Positions 16,744 to 24,913 are shown, numbered from the stretch's first letter. The stretch is 64,000 nt of DNA from BOG-908 sp964242115 (GCA_964242115.1 CAXSZX010000006.1:1-64000), one strand, 5' to 3'. Program-made: numbers and translations. The notes: a model not told the origin generated them from the sequence alone.

Positions 16744-17634
16744 CTAGCGTCTGAATGGACGAAGGAGTGATGCTAGACGAGTTTTACTCGGCTGAGGGCG
16801 AGCGAGGCGGTGAATGCTGGTCTTTGTCAGACCATAACCCAATCCGTTCAGAAGTCTTTGCACCTTATGGTTCTTAAGAATGGCCTCATTCTCGTCATCC
16901 GGCAGTTCCTCACGCCAGCGCTCGTCGACAAAGCTGGTTCCGAATTTGCCTTCATAAAACCTGTCATCACCGGTTGAGAAATGACTGGGCGGGGCGGTGA
17001 ACTTCTTGTGGCGAACGAGCGCACTGGTCGCCCCATTCGCTGCGAATCCATGATGTTCGACCTCCCAATACCTGAGTACGTTAGGCTCGAACTTTGCCCC
17101 AAGAAAATCGAACAGCGCCTTGATCTCGGTTCCAGGATTAGCAGCGATGATGTCGTAGATAGCGACCCGTGTCGGCTGCTGCTTGGCCGAGGTGAAATCG
17201 ATGATCTCCTGGTTTTCCTGACACCAATCTGAGATACATTGTTCCATGTCGGCTGCCTCACGCCGGCGTAGAGACGCCCATCGGCTTCTCGGATCTTTCA
17301 AAAGGTGGATTATCTTGATGTCGCGGTCCGCACGGCCGATAAACCGGCGTGTCCACTCAATTCGTTTTGATATGTCAACGATTACAGCTTTGCCGTTGCG
17401 AGATGAGATGACGTCGAAAGCTCTATTTGGTTCAACGGCCTCAAGGCCCGCCAACACCGCACATTCTGGCAAACCTCTGGACGCGCAGATGGTGCATGGC
17501 ACGCGATCTTCCGGATCCCAGGCACGATAGAGCTCCCCGACAAAAGCGGTTTCTTGTCCACTTCCTAAGACGTAACCCAGCCAGGTTGAGCCGCTGTGCG
17601 GTGACGAATGGATGAAGACGTCTGCGGGCCTCAA
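16744..17634 (-). CDS. Sulfotransferase family protein
   Basis: A PAPS-dependent sulfotransferase-type protein of 296 residues. The 5'-phosphosulfate loop is FIHSSPHSGSTWLGYVLG at residues 7-24, and the 3'-phosphate-binding segment is IIHLLKDPRSRWASLRRR near residue 110. The acceptor is unknown. The start is TTG at 17634 (LRPADVF), with GGAG nine bases upstream; no ATG precedes the P-loop. Codon use is visibly less G+C-rich than neighbours, and no HE repeats flank it. Together with the nearby tRNA fragment this suggests transfer. Confidence 0.82.
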   Translation of the reverse strand: MRPADVFIHSSPHSGSTWLGYVLGSGQETAFVGELYRAWDPEDRVPCTICASRGLPECAVLAGLEAVEPNRAFDVISSRNGKAVIVDISKRIEWTRRFIGRADRDIKIIHLLKDPRSRWASLRRREAADMEQCISDWCQENQEIIDFTSAKQQPTRVAIYDIIAANPGTEIKALFDFLGAKFEPNVLRYWEVEHHGFAANGATSALVRHKKFTAPPSHFSTGDDRFYEGKFGTSFVDERWREELPDDENEAILKNHKVQRLLNGLGYGLTKTSIHRLARPQPSKTRLASLLRPFRR

Positions 17635-18071
17635 GTGTTCACACTCCAGCCGTCCATTCCTCTTGCATCCTTGAATTTGCCGGCTAGGTCTCGTCTCGAG
17701 GCTGCCTGCAGCCCAGCATGGCTCCGTTCGCCACCTGGAACTCCGTGCCTTGCTCCTTAGACCAGTGCAGGCTCCGGGAACAATCCCGCCGCGCCTCGTC
17801 TCCGCCGTCCCAGCCGCTCGCCTAGCGCGTCTTCAACAAGGTGCGCCTGGTCGGGCTGGTAGACTCGCACGGCCGCGTTGCTGGGCGGACTGCAGCCGAC
17901 ACCTCGGCGCACATGCCAAAGCGCAGTCAGGCGGAGGCCAGAGCGACTCGGCTGGTATGCTGAGCAGCTGCACTCATCGACCAGCCATTCGCAAAATCAC
18001 GGATACACACGAAACGACACGTTTCATCGAACCAACTTGCTGCCGGACGGTTTTCAAAGGCGGTATCACAG
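17635..18071. other. 437-bp stretch, nothing recognised
   Basis: It lies between the sulfotransferase 5' end and the carbonic anhydrase 3' end. Open frames here (for example 17750-18175 plus) have no recognisable motifs and run into the carbonic anhydrase gene antisense. No repeats or RNA genes were seen. Confidence 0.45.
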
Positions 18072-18770
18072 TCAGACCAGCATCACCCTGCCGCTCGTCA
18101 TGTCGTAAATCCCGCCGGCAACCTGCAGCTTACCACTCGACACCAACGATGCAAGAACAGGCTGGTTTGCTTTGAGTTCCGCGACAGCGCGTAAAACGTG
18201 GGTGCGGATCACGGCGTCCAGCGAGGGCGTTTTCTCACCATGCCTCTGCGCGCTCTCGATAGCCGGTCGTATGTCATTGATGATTGCGGGAAGATGACCG
18301 GGCGCCGGGCTTGCGTTTTCAACAGTTGCAATCGCCGCCTTCACTGCGCCGCAGCCGCTATGGCCGACCACGAGTATCAGGCGAGTCCCAAGAGCTGTAA
18401 CCGCATATTCCAGGCTTGCGACACCAAATGGTTCGATGCAGTTTCCAGCATTTCGGACGACAAATACCTCGCCTGGATGGCAGTCGAAAAGCAGCTCCGG
18501 TGCCACTCGAGAGTCGGAGCACGATAAAACCGCTGCGAACGGCGCCTGTCCTAATGCCCGCGCTGCACGCCCTGTCGAGAAGTCCTTCGGATCGAGCTGT
18601 CCGTTGACGTATCGAAGGTTTCCTTCCTCAAGGCGCCGCAACGCGTCTGCAGGAAGCACTGCCGGCCCAACAGGTGCTGCCGCGCCCAGCGCGAGGCTTG
18701 AGACAGCCGCGCCGAGCGAGCCAATGAGAGCTCGACGTGATAGACGCATGCCTTGGCAAACACGACACAT
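18072..18770 (-). CDS. Exported beta-carbonic anhydrase (Tat signal)
   Basis: Zinc enzyme interconverting CO2 and bicarbonate. Beta-class signatures are SCSDSRVAPELLFD (first Zn Cys plus the Asp-Arg dyad), VVRNAGN, and GHSGCGAVKAA (Zn His and Cys). The N-terminus MRLSRRALIGSLGAAVSSLA looks like a twin-arginine signal, so the folded enzyme is probably exported. The ATG at 18770 has GGAGAG close upstream; ATG 18749 (MRLSRR) is an alternative. It sits in the repeat-free segment beside the sulfotransferase and may be part of the same transferred block. Its physiological role (periplasmic CO2/pH) is inferred. Confidence 0.9.
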   Translation of the reverse strand: MCRVCQGMRLSRRALIGSLGAAVSSLALGAAAPVGPAVLPADALRRLEEGNLRYVNGQLDPKDFSTGRAARALGQAPFAAVLSCSDSRVAPELLFDCHPGEVFVVRNAGNCIEPFGVASLEYAVTALGTRLILVVGHSGCGAVKAAIATVENASPAPGHLPAIINDIRPAIESAQRHGEKTPSLDAVIRTHVLRAVAELKANQPVLASLVSSGKLQVAGGIYDMTSGRVMLV

Positions 18771-19326
18771 TCCGCTCTCCGCTGTTGACCAGCGCTCCGG
18801 CACGTTGATCGTTGCTGAGGTCACCGTGAACTGTGTGGCGGGATAAGGATACTCTTTAATTATAACTTCGAACGATCACCAACGCTGCGGTTGCAAACGC
18901 AAGATCAAGCAAACGCACAGAGATCATGGCCTAGTCCAGCCGGGTTCATGACAACCGGCATCGCTCGGTAACGGCCCGTGCGATGGGCGATCCTGTCGAG
19001 CAGTTCCGGTCCGTCGCACCGCACGTTGTTCACCGTCCGGCCGACAGGCATAGCCGGACAGCGCCGGGCGGGGCAGGACTCAGCAGCTCCGTAGGTTCGA
19101 GCCACCGAATTCGGTTGAGTCCCCTCTAGCCGGCGCAGTCTCACCGCCGATCGCTCCGCATTGAGTCAATGGCGTATTTACGCGTCCCGCCGCTGTGCAT
19201 CCGCCCCGGTGGCGCCCCGCTTGGTCGGCGCCCAATCGGCGCCCGACAGGTCATGTGCCTAACCGAGTGTCCGCAACTTGGACATCGAATGGCGAACCGA
19301 AATGACACGGGCGACCGGTCGAAAAA
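18771..19326. other. 556-bp stretch, nothing recognised
   Basis: Between the carbonic anhydrase start and the 3' end of tRNA-Phe. Its left part presumably holds the carbonic anhydrase promoter, including an A+T-rich patch at about 18849-18866 (CTTTAATTATAACTTCG). No coding frame with recognisable content and no HE repeat were seen. Confidence 0.45.
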
Positions 19327-19402
19327 TGGTGCCCAGGGGAGGAATTGAACCACCGACACTGCGATTTTCAGTCGCATGCTCTACCAACTGAGCTACCTGG
19401 GC
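19327..19402 (-). tRNA. tRNA-Phe (GAA)
   Basis: A 76-nt gene with encoded CCA. The acceptor stem GCCCAGG pairs with CCTGGGC, the D arm is AGCTCAGTTGGTAGAGC, and the anticodon loop CTGAAAA is on the stem TGCGA/TCGCA with anticodon GAA. The T arm is GGTGG-TTCAATT-CCTCC, with an unpaired U-U in the middle of the stem. It lies just downstream of yacG on the same strand, a common place for this tRNA. Its 3' end faces the putative island to the left. Confidence 0.96.
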
Positions 19403-19442
19403 ATCGCGGAGGCGGGAGGCTTAGCCCACCACCGCGAGAGGA

Positions 19443-19622
19443 TCAAGCCGCGCCGGTGTCTTCGGCTGCTGCGTCCGGATCGGCCGCGTCACCGTCGCGC
19501 CCGGGCATCACGTATTGCTCGGTCAGCCAGCGGCCGAGGTCGATTTCGGCGCAGCGTGGCGAGCAGAACGGGCGGGCGGCGGCCGACGCGGGCTTGTGGC
19601 AAATGGGACAGGTTTGGCTCAA
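19443..19622 (-). CDS. yacG: DNA gyrase inhibitor YacG family zinc protein
   Basis: A 59-residue zinc-binding protein; E. coli YacG binds GyrB and blocks gyrase DNA binding. Zinc ligands are visible in CPICHK and FCSPRC, followed by the family signature AEIDLGRWLTEQY. The start is TTG at 19622, overlapping the rng stop (TTGA), so translation is coupled; no ATG precedes the first CxxC. The C-terminus is acidic (GRDGDAADPDAAAEDTGAA). It is the last gene of infA-maf-rng-yacG. Confidence 0.9.
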   Translation of the reverse strand: MSQTCPICHKPASAAARPFCSPRCAEIDLGRWLTEQYVMPGRDGDAADPDAAAEDTGAA

Positions 19623-20797
19623 CGTGCGTCCTCGATGACCCAAGCGCAGGCGTGCAGCCCCGGGTCGGCCAGCAGGATCAGGGGATAGGTGCAGCGCCGC
19701 GCAAGGTCGGCCAACGCCGCCGGGTCCGCCTGCAGCGCTTCGACCACGGCCGGCGCGGCACTTAGCCGGGCACGCCGGCCGGGCTCTGCGGCGACCCGCC
19801 GCAGCGCGGCCAGGCCGGCGGCCAGCGGCCCTGCCAGCACCTCGTGCAGCGGGGCCGCGTGGCGCGGGCGCAGTATCTCCGCCAGGCCCAGCCGGGTGAA
19901 GCCGAGCAGCCGTGGACGCGCCGGGTCGGCATCCAGGCACGCGGCGAGCTCGGGTGCGAGTGCCGCCCGCCGTTTGGCCGGCAGCCCTGCCAGGTCAACC
20001 AGGATGGCGCCGGAGAGGTTGCGCAGCCGCAGCTGGCGGGCAAGCGCCGGCAGGGCCGCCCTGTTGGCGGCGAACTGCACGGCGGATTTGGCGCCACGCT
20101 GCGCCGTGCTGGCGCCGCCGTCCACGTCGATGGCGGTCAGCGCCGGCGTCGGCGTCACCGTCGCGTGCAGGCCGCCGGGCAAGGCGACCTCTGGCTCGCC
20201 CAGGCCGTCGATTTCGGTTTCCAGCGCGTCGTCGAACGCGCGGGGGCAGAGGTGCAGCTTGCCGGCGAGCTGCTCACTCGACGCGTCCCCCAGGCTGGCG
20301 GCAGGCAGCCGGCCCACCCGCCGCTCACCCGCTGCGCCGTCCAGGCGCGCGGCGGCGGCCTCGGCGCGCAGGCGCGCCAGCAAAGACGCATCGTCGACCC
20401 AGATGCCGGCTTGCGGATGCAGGCTCGCCAGGCGGCGCAGCGGGTTTGGGCCGCGGCTGACAAGGCCTGGTTCGGCAGCGCCCGTGCCGGCTCCGCCCCA
20501 GGCGGCGAGGCGTGGGCCCTTGCCGCCCTGCGCAGTGCGGGTGACCTGCACGGTCACAAGCTCGCCCTGCGTTCGGCCGGTCCCGCCCTCGCTGTCCGGC
20601 AAAAACCCGTCCACGCCGGGCAGCGCCACAAAGGCGCCAGCCATCGCCGGGACACAGGCGGTGACGCGGGCATGGTAGACGTCACCCAGGCCGTCCGGTG
20701 CGCCGGGGCGCCAGATCGCGTAATCGATGAGCGTGTCGCCCTCTAGCGCAGCCAGCCGGACTTCACCGGGACTGGACGAAGCCAGGATGCGAATCAC
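19619..20797 (-). CDS. rng: Ribonuclease E/G family protein (RNase G-like)
   Basis: Endoribonuclease of the RNase E/G family, 392 residues and without the long C-terminal scaffold of the true RNase E at 57-60 kb. Family-like segments are DVYHARVTACVPAMAGAFVAL (S1-like part), LTAIDVDGG and GAILVDLAGLPAKRR, the latter two around the metal-binding aspartates. Some E. coli RNase G residues are weakly conserved, and the Zn-link cysteines are absent. The gene follows maf by 70 bp and overlaps yacG, the usual alphaproteobacterial order. rRNA or mRNA processing is inferred from the family. Confidence 0.87.
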   Translation of the reverse strand: MIRILASSSPGEVRLAALEGDTLIDYAIWRPGAPDGLGDVYHARVTACVPAMAGAFVALPGVDGFLPDSEGGTGRTQGELVTVQVTRTAQGGKGPRLAAWGGAGTGAAEPGLVSRGPNPLRRLASLHPQAGIWVDDASLLARLRAEAAAARLDGAAGERRVGRLPAASLGDASSEQLAGKLHLCPRAFDDALETEIDGLGEPEVALPGGLHATVTPTPALTAIDVDGGASTAQRGAKSAVQFAANRAALPALARQLRLRNLSGAILVDLAGLPAKRRAALAPELAACLDADPARPRLLGFTRLGLAEILRPRHAAPLHEVLAGPLAAGLAALRRVAAEPGRRARLSAAPAVVEALQADPAALADLARRCTYPLILLADPGLHACAWVIEDAR

Positions 20798-20867
20798 GGC
20801 ACGAGGCCGCGCGCTCGCGCTGCGGTTGCGCCGACCGCGCCGGGGCTGGCAGGGGCGCCGATGCCCT

Positions 20868-21431
20868 TCACGGAACCGGGTAGCCGCGCCCGCGCAGCAA
20901 TTGCGCCGTCTCGAACAGCGGCAAGCCGACCACGCCGGAGTAGCTCCCCTGCAGCGCGCGGATCAGGCCGGCGGCGCGGCCCTGGATGGCGTAGCCTCCG
21001 GCTTTGCCCCGCCACTCGCCGCTGTCGAGGTAGGCGCGCAATTGCGCCGCGGTCAACCGCGCGAAGATCACCGTGCTCTCCGATAGCCTGGCCGACCGCG
21101 CACCGTCCGGGGCCACCAGGCTCACCGCCGTCAGCACGTGGTGACGCCGGCCGGAGAGCAGCTCCAGGCAACTGCGCGCTTGGTCCACCGTCTCGGCCTT
21201 GGGAAGGATGCGCCGGCCAACGGCCACCACGGTGTCCGCACCCAGCACGAAGCATCCGGCGCGCCCGGCCGCGTCCGCCTTTTCGCGCGCGAGGCGCTCG
21301 GCATACGAGCGAGGCAGCTCGTGGGGCCGGGGGGTCTCGTCTAGGTCCTGTGGGGCGACCTCGTCGGGGACCACGCCGATTTGGGCCAGAAGGGACAGGC
21401 GGCGGGGGCTGGCCGAGGCGAGTATCAGCAA
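20868..21431 (-). CDS. maf: Maf family nucleotide pyrophosphatase
   Basis: House-cleaning pyrophosphatase hydrolysing modified or canonical NTPs; 187 residues. The N-terminal motif is LILASASPRRLSLLAQIG, then SYAERLAREKA, FVLGADTVV (catalytic Asp) and RAYLDSGEWRGKAGGYAIQG. The likely start is TTG at 21431. That TTG and the Shine-Dalgarno-like AGAAGG six bases before it both belong to the end of repeat HE13, so the repeat seems to supply the initiation signals. The longer frame from 21557 is repeat translation and is rejected. Middle of infA-maf-rng-yacG. Confidence 0.9.
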   Translation of the reverse strand: MLILASASPRRLSLLAQIGVVPDEVAPQDLDETPRPHELPRSYAERLAREKADAAGRAGCFVLGADTVVAVGRRILPKAETVDQARSCLELLSGRRHHVLTAVSLVAPDGARSARLSESTVIFARLTAAQLRAYLDSGEWRGKAGGYAIQGRAAGLIRALQGSYSGVVGLPLFETAQLLRGRGYPVP

Positions 21432-21575
21432 GGAAGGCCTTCTTTTTTGAAAAAAAGAAGCAAAAAACTTTGACGCGCGCTGTCGCGGGAGGCTGAAACG
21501 AGGTGTTTCACCAACGCGACCCCTGGGAGACAAAAATTTTTTGGTTCTTTTTTTCAAAAAAGAACCGCTTGCTTC
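21428..21575. repeat. HE13, full hairpin-armed repeat between infA and maf
   Basis: Left arm is CTTC/GAAG and right arm GGTTC/GAACC. The core has GCGCTGTCGCGGGAGGCTGAAAC. It starts at the TTG of maf and ends four bases from the infA stop, splitting an operon that is usually compact. Confidence 0.95.
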
Positions 21576-21578
21576 GCC

Positions 21579-21800
21579 TCACTTGAACCGGAACGTGATC
21601 CGGCCCTTGCTCAGGTCGTAGGGGGTCATCTCGACGTTCACCCGGTCGCCGGCCAGCACGCGGATGCGATTCTTGCGCATCTTGCCGCTTACCTGGGCGA
21701 GGATGGAATGCTCGTTGGTGTCGAGCTTCACGCGGAACATGGCGTTAGGCAGCAGCTCGGTGACGATGCCGCTGAACTCGATCATGTCTTCCTTGGACAT
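21579..21800 (-). CDS. infA: Translation initiation factor IF-1
   Basis: Small OB-fold protein that binds the 30S A site during initiation. It has 73 residues and near-canonical sequence: MSKEDMIEFSGIVTELLPNA, HSILAQVSGKMRKNRIRVL, and GRITFRFK at the end. ATG at 21800. First gene of infA-maf-rng-yacG, although HE13 separates it from maf. Confidence 0.98.
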   Translation of the reverse strand: MSKEDMIEFSGIVTELLPNAMFRVKLDTNEHSILAQVSGKMRKNRIRVLAGDRVNVEMTPYDLSKGRITFRFK

Positions 21801-22020
21801 CAGGCCTCTTTGACGTTGTGCATGGGCGCGTTGTGGTGACCGCGCGGGGCTGGGTCAAGCAGGCGGCGTTGTACGCTAGGGGCAGTAGCCGGGGCCATCG
21901 TATGTAGGGCGCTTCGGCGAACCCACGTCGCGTTCGCAGCGGTGAAGCCCGGCGACACTTCGATGCGTGTCGTAAGCGAACCGCTTCCTGTATGAGCTGG
22001 CTGAACCGCGACCGGTTGCA

Positions 22021-22158
22021 GGCAAGGCAAGCAGTTCTTTTTTGAAAAAAAGAACCAAAAAACTTTTGTTCCCTTGGGTACATGCTGCAGAAACCTCCGC
22101 GACAGCAGGGATAAAAGTTTTTTGCTGCTTTTTTTCAAAAAAGCAGGCCTTGCTTGCT
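22021..22158. repeat. HE14, full repeat with CTGC-type right arm
   Basis: Left arm is GTTC/GAAC and right arm CTGC/GCAG. The core has ACATGCTGCAGAAACCTCCGC followed by GACAGCAGGG. It lies in the 488-bp gap between hisD and infA; the rest of the gap (about 21801-22020) shows no gene. Confidence 0.94.
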
Positions 22159-22215
22159 GGACTTCGGAAGCTTCAGGCCGCGGGCAACAGACCCGACGGT
22201 AGCCCGGCAAGGATC

Positions 22216-22244
22216 GCCGCCCTGGCCTGCCGGTCCAGGGCGGC
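22216..22244. terminator. GC-rich perfect hairpin downstream of hisD
   Basis: GCCGCCCTGG and CCAGGGCGGC form a perfect 10-bp stem around a 9-base loop, 45 bp past the hisD stop. No T run follows on either strand, so it is not a typical intrinsic terminator. It could protect the hisD 3' end or assist termination. Function is uncertain; the structure is directly visible. Confidence 0.4.
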
Positions 22245-22288
22245 CTCGCCCTGGTGGGGGTGCGGGGGCAAAGCCCTTGCCGCTTGCT

Positions 22289-23581
22289 TCACCCGGCCCC
22301 CAACCTGACCTGCAAGCTCAACGCATGCGCCTGCAACCCCTCGGCCTCGGCCAAAAGCGCGCCCGCCGGCCCGATCCGCCCCAGGGCTGCCGCATCCGCC
22401 TCAATCCAAGTCGTCCGCTTGAGGAAGTCGTACACCGACAGCCCGGACGCAAACCGTGCCGTGCGCCCAGTCGGCAGCACATGGTTCGGTCCCGCCACGT
22501 AGTCGCCCAGAGCTTCCGGCGTGAAGCGGCCGAGAAAGGCGCTGCCGGCGTGGCGGATGCGCGCGAACAGCGCGGCGGGGTCGGCCACCATGATCTGCAA
22601 GTGCTCCGGCGCCAGCCGGTCGGACAGTGCCGTGCCTTCCGCCCAGTCGCGCACCAGCACGATGGCGCCGTGGTCGCGCCAACTCGCGCCAGCGATGGTG
22701 TGCCGCGCCAGTCTCGGCAGTTCGGCCTCGACGGCGGCGGCCACCGCATCGGCGAGGCCGGCATCGTCGGTGATCAGGACGGATTGCGCGGCCTCGTCGT
22801 GCTCGGCCTGCGCCAGCAGGTCGATGGCGACGTGGCGCGGGTTGTTCTGCGCGTCGGCGAGGATCACCACCTCGGACGGGCCGGCGACGCCGTCGATGCC
22901 GACGCGGCCGAACACCTGGCGCTTGGCCTCGGCCACGTAGGCGTTGCCGGGTCCCACGATGCGGTCCACCGGCGCGATGCTCGCGGTGCCGTAGGCCAGG
23001 GCGGCGACTGCCTGCGCGCCGCCGACGCGGAAGACCTCGCTCACCCCGGCGCGCCTGGCGGCGGCCAGCACCAGCGGGTTCAGCACCCCGTCCGGCGTGG
23101 GCACGCACATGGCGATGCGGGCGACGCCGGCCACGCGCGCCGGGATGGCGTTCATCAGCACAGAGGACGGGTAGGCCGCCTTGCCGCCAGGCACGTAGAT
23201 GCCGACGCTGTCCAGCGGCGTCCAGCGCATGCCCATGGTGACGTGCGCGTCGTCGTGCATCTGCATGTCGATCGGCACCTGGGCACGGTGGAACGCCTCG
23301 ATCCTGGTGGCGGCCAGGTCGAGGGCCGCGTGCAGTTCGGCCGAGGTGGCCGCACAGGCGTGGTCGATCTCGCTCGTGGTGATGCGTAGCGCGCCGGGGT
23401 CGAGCTCCAGCCGGTCGAAGCGGGCGGTGTAGGCGCACAGCGCCGCGTCGCCGTTTGCGCGCACCTCGGCGATGATGGCGGCGACGGCCGCGTCCACGCG
23501 CGCGGTGGTCTCGCGCGCTTCGTTGAGCAGTACGTCGAACGCGGCGGCGAAGCCGGCGTCAGCGGTGGAAAGGCGCTTCAT
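22289..23581 (-). CDS. hisD: Histidinol dehydrogenase
   Basis: Last enzyme of histidine synthesis, oxidising L-histidinol to histidine with two NAD+. The protein has 430 residues, the normal length. Recognisable parts are YVPGGKAAYPSSVLMNAIPA, VDRIVGPGNAYVAEAKRQVF, GVAGPSEVVILAD, LLAQAEHDE (Zn and catalytic region) and GNHVLP-like GPNHVLPT. ATG at 23581. Follows hisG on the same strand, but HE15 lies between them. Identification is secure. Confidence 0.97.
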   Translation of the reverse strand: MKRLSTADAGFAAAFDVLLNEARETTARVDAAVAAIIAEVRANGDAALCAYTARFDRLELDPGALRITTSEIDHACAATSAELHAALDLAATRIEAFHRAQVPIDMQMHDDAHVTMGMRWTPLDSVGIYVPGGKAAYPSSVLMNAIPARVAGVARIAMCVPTPDGVLNPLVLAAARRAGVSEVFRVGGAQAVAALAYGTASIAPVDRIVGPGNAYVAEAKRQVFGRVGIDGVAGPSEVVILADAQNNPRHVAIDLLAQAEHDEAAQSVLITDDAGLADAVAAAVEAELPRLARHTIAGASWRDHGAIVLVRDWAEGTALSDRLAPEHLQIMVADPAALFARIRHAGSAFLGRFTPEALGDYVAGPNHVLPTGRTARFASGLSVYDFLKRTTWIEADAAALGRIGPAGALLAEAEGLQAHALSLQVRLGAG

Positions 23582-23692
23582 ACCGGTGTGGCCGCGCCCG
23601 GCGGGACGTTGGTCTCGGAGCGCGCATGCGACAGGCTACGCGGGATCGGTGGGCGAAAACACTGGCCTGACCAGGAGGAAAGCTGACCCGAC

Positions 23693-23836
23693 AAGGAAGA
23701 AAGAAAGTCTTCTTTTTCGAGAAAAAGAAGCAAAAAGCTTTTGTCAGCGCTGTCGCGGACTCTCCTACACGGCGCGACCAAAGGAACAAAAGTTTTTTGG
23801 TTCTTTTTTTCAAAAAAGAACCGCTTGCCTTGCCTT
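23693..23836. repeat. HE15, full hairpin-armed repeat between hisG and hisD
   Basis: Left arm is CTTC/GAAG with a CGAG turn and right arm GGTTC/GAACC. The core is GCTGTCGCGGACTCTCC then ACACGGCGCGACC. It separates two genes of one pathway that would otherwise be co-transcribed. Confidence 0.95.
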
Positions 23837-23867
23837 CGCGCTTGCCTGCCGAACGTGAAAACGTGCC

Positions 23868-24569
23868 TCATGCCGCGATAGCCGCCCGGAAGCGTGCGAT
23901 CCACGCGCCGATCTCCTCCGGCCGGGTCTTCAGCGCGGTTCGGTTGACGATCAGCCGGCTGGTGACGTGGGCGATCACCTCGGTTTCCTGCAGCCCGTTG
24001 GCCCGCAGCGTGGAGCCGGTCTGCACCAGGTCCACGATCAGGCGGGACAGGCCCAGGCCGGGGGCCAGCTCCATCGCCCCGTTCAGCGGCACCACGTCGG
24101 CGTGGATGCCGCGCGCGGCGTAGTGGCGCCGCGCGGTGTTGGGGTACTTGCTGGCCACGCGCACGCTGGACCAGCGGGCCGGGTCGTCCTGGGCGTCGCC
24201 AACGGGGGCGGCGACCGAGACGCGGCAGGCGCCGATGCCGAGGTCGAGCGGGGCGTAGATTTCCGGGTAGTCGAACTCGCCCAGCACGTCGCCGCCGCAG
24301 ATGCCGAGCTGGGCGGCGCCGTAGGCCACGAAGGTGGCCACGTCGAACGGCCGTACGCGGACCACGTCGAGCGCCGGGTCGCTGGTGGGGAAGCGCAGGC
24401 GGCGGCTGGCCTCGTCGGTGTAGTCGCCGGCGGGTGCCACGCCGGCGCGGGCCAGCAGCGGGCCGCATTCAGCCAGGATGCGGCCTTTCGGCAGCGCCAG
24501 GATCAGCGGGGTGGCCAGCTCGGAGGATAGATCGGGGGCGCGTGTGCCGCCGCGGTAGGGTGCCGTCAT
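23868..24569 (-). CDS. hisG: ATP phosphoribosyltransferase, short form
   Basis: First enzyme of histidine synthesis, joining PRPP and ATP. About 233 residues from ATG 24569, the short HisG form that needs HisZ for regulation; hisZ is not in the window. Seen are ILALPKGRILAECGPLLARAG, GAAQLGICGGDVL, and the PRPP-binding segment LIVDLVQTGSTLRANGL. The earlier in-frame start at 24587 adds six residues and cannot be excluded. Confidence 0.95.
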   Translation of the reverse strand: MTAPYRGGTRAPDLSSELATPLILALPKGRILAECGPLLARAGVAPAGDYTDEASRRLRFPTSDPALDVVRVRPFDVATFVAYGAAQLGICGGDVLGEFDYPEIYAPLDLGIGACRVSVAAPVGDAQDDPARWSSVRVASKYPNTARRHYAARGIHADVVPLNGAMELAPGLGLSRLIVDLVQTGSTLRANGLQETEVIAHVTSRLIVNRTALKTRPEEIGAWIARFRAAIAA

Positions 24570-24634
24570 GCGCCGGGCGCTTAGCACGTCATGCGTCGCG
24601 CGTCAGGTGTCCGGGTCGGGCGGCTCTGCCATGA

Positions 24635-24775
24635 TCCACGCCGTCTTCAGCGGAGGAGCGGGAAGCAGACCCATACTGGTTCGTGCCGAGGCGGTTCGGC
24701 TACGGGGCGGTGCTGGCGGGCGGGATCGCGCTGGCTTACGTCAAGACGAGCGGGCCTTGGCAATGGCGGTTTTAG
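24635..24775 (+). pseudogene. Remnant of a small YWF-type membrane protein gene
   Basis: The plus-strand frame reads SAEEREADPYWFVPRRFGYG, then a short hydrophobic part (AVLAGGIALAYV) and ends PWQWRF, about 46 codons. The DPYWFxPRRxGYG start resembles small uncharacterised alphaproteobacterial membrane proteins. No ATG, GTG or TTG precedes the motif; an in-frame stop lies at 24632. The TAG overlaps the start of HE16 by two bases, as at other gene ends here. It is probably a 5'-damaged or shortened gene. Family recall is from memory and unverified. Confidence 0.4.
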
Positions 24776-24912
24776 GCAAGGCAAGCAAGGCCTTTTTTTT
24801 CGAGAAAAAGAAGCAAAAAGCTTTTGTCATTGCTGTCGCGGACTCTCCGGAACCGGTGCTCAAGGACCAAGAGTTTTTTGCTTCTTTTCAAAAAAGAAGG
24901 CCTTGCTTGCTT
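24774..24912. repeat. HE16, full hairpin-armed repeat
   Basis: The left arm is CTTC/GAAG-like with a C-to-T change (GGCC-T8-CGAG-A5-GAAGC); the right arm is CTTC/GAAG. The core is GCTGTCGCGGACTCTCCGG. It lies between the small gene remnant and the P450 3' end. Confidence 0.94.
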
Positions 24913-24913
24913 A

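Noticed and set aside
22216..22244. Riboswitch or histidine attenuator for hisD
   Set aside because: The hairpin lies downstream, not upstream, of hisD and there is no leader peptide with His codons.
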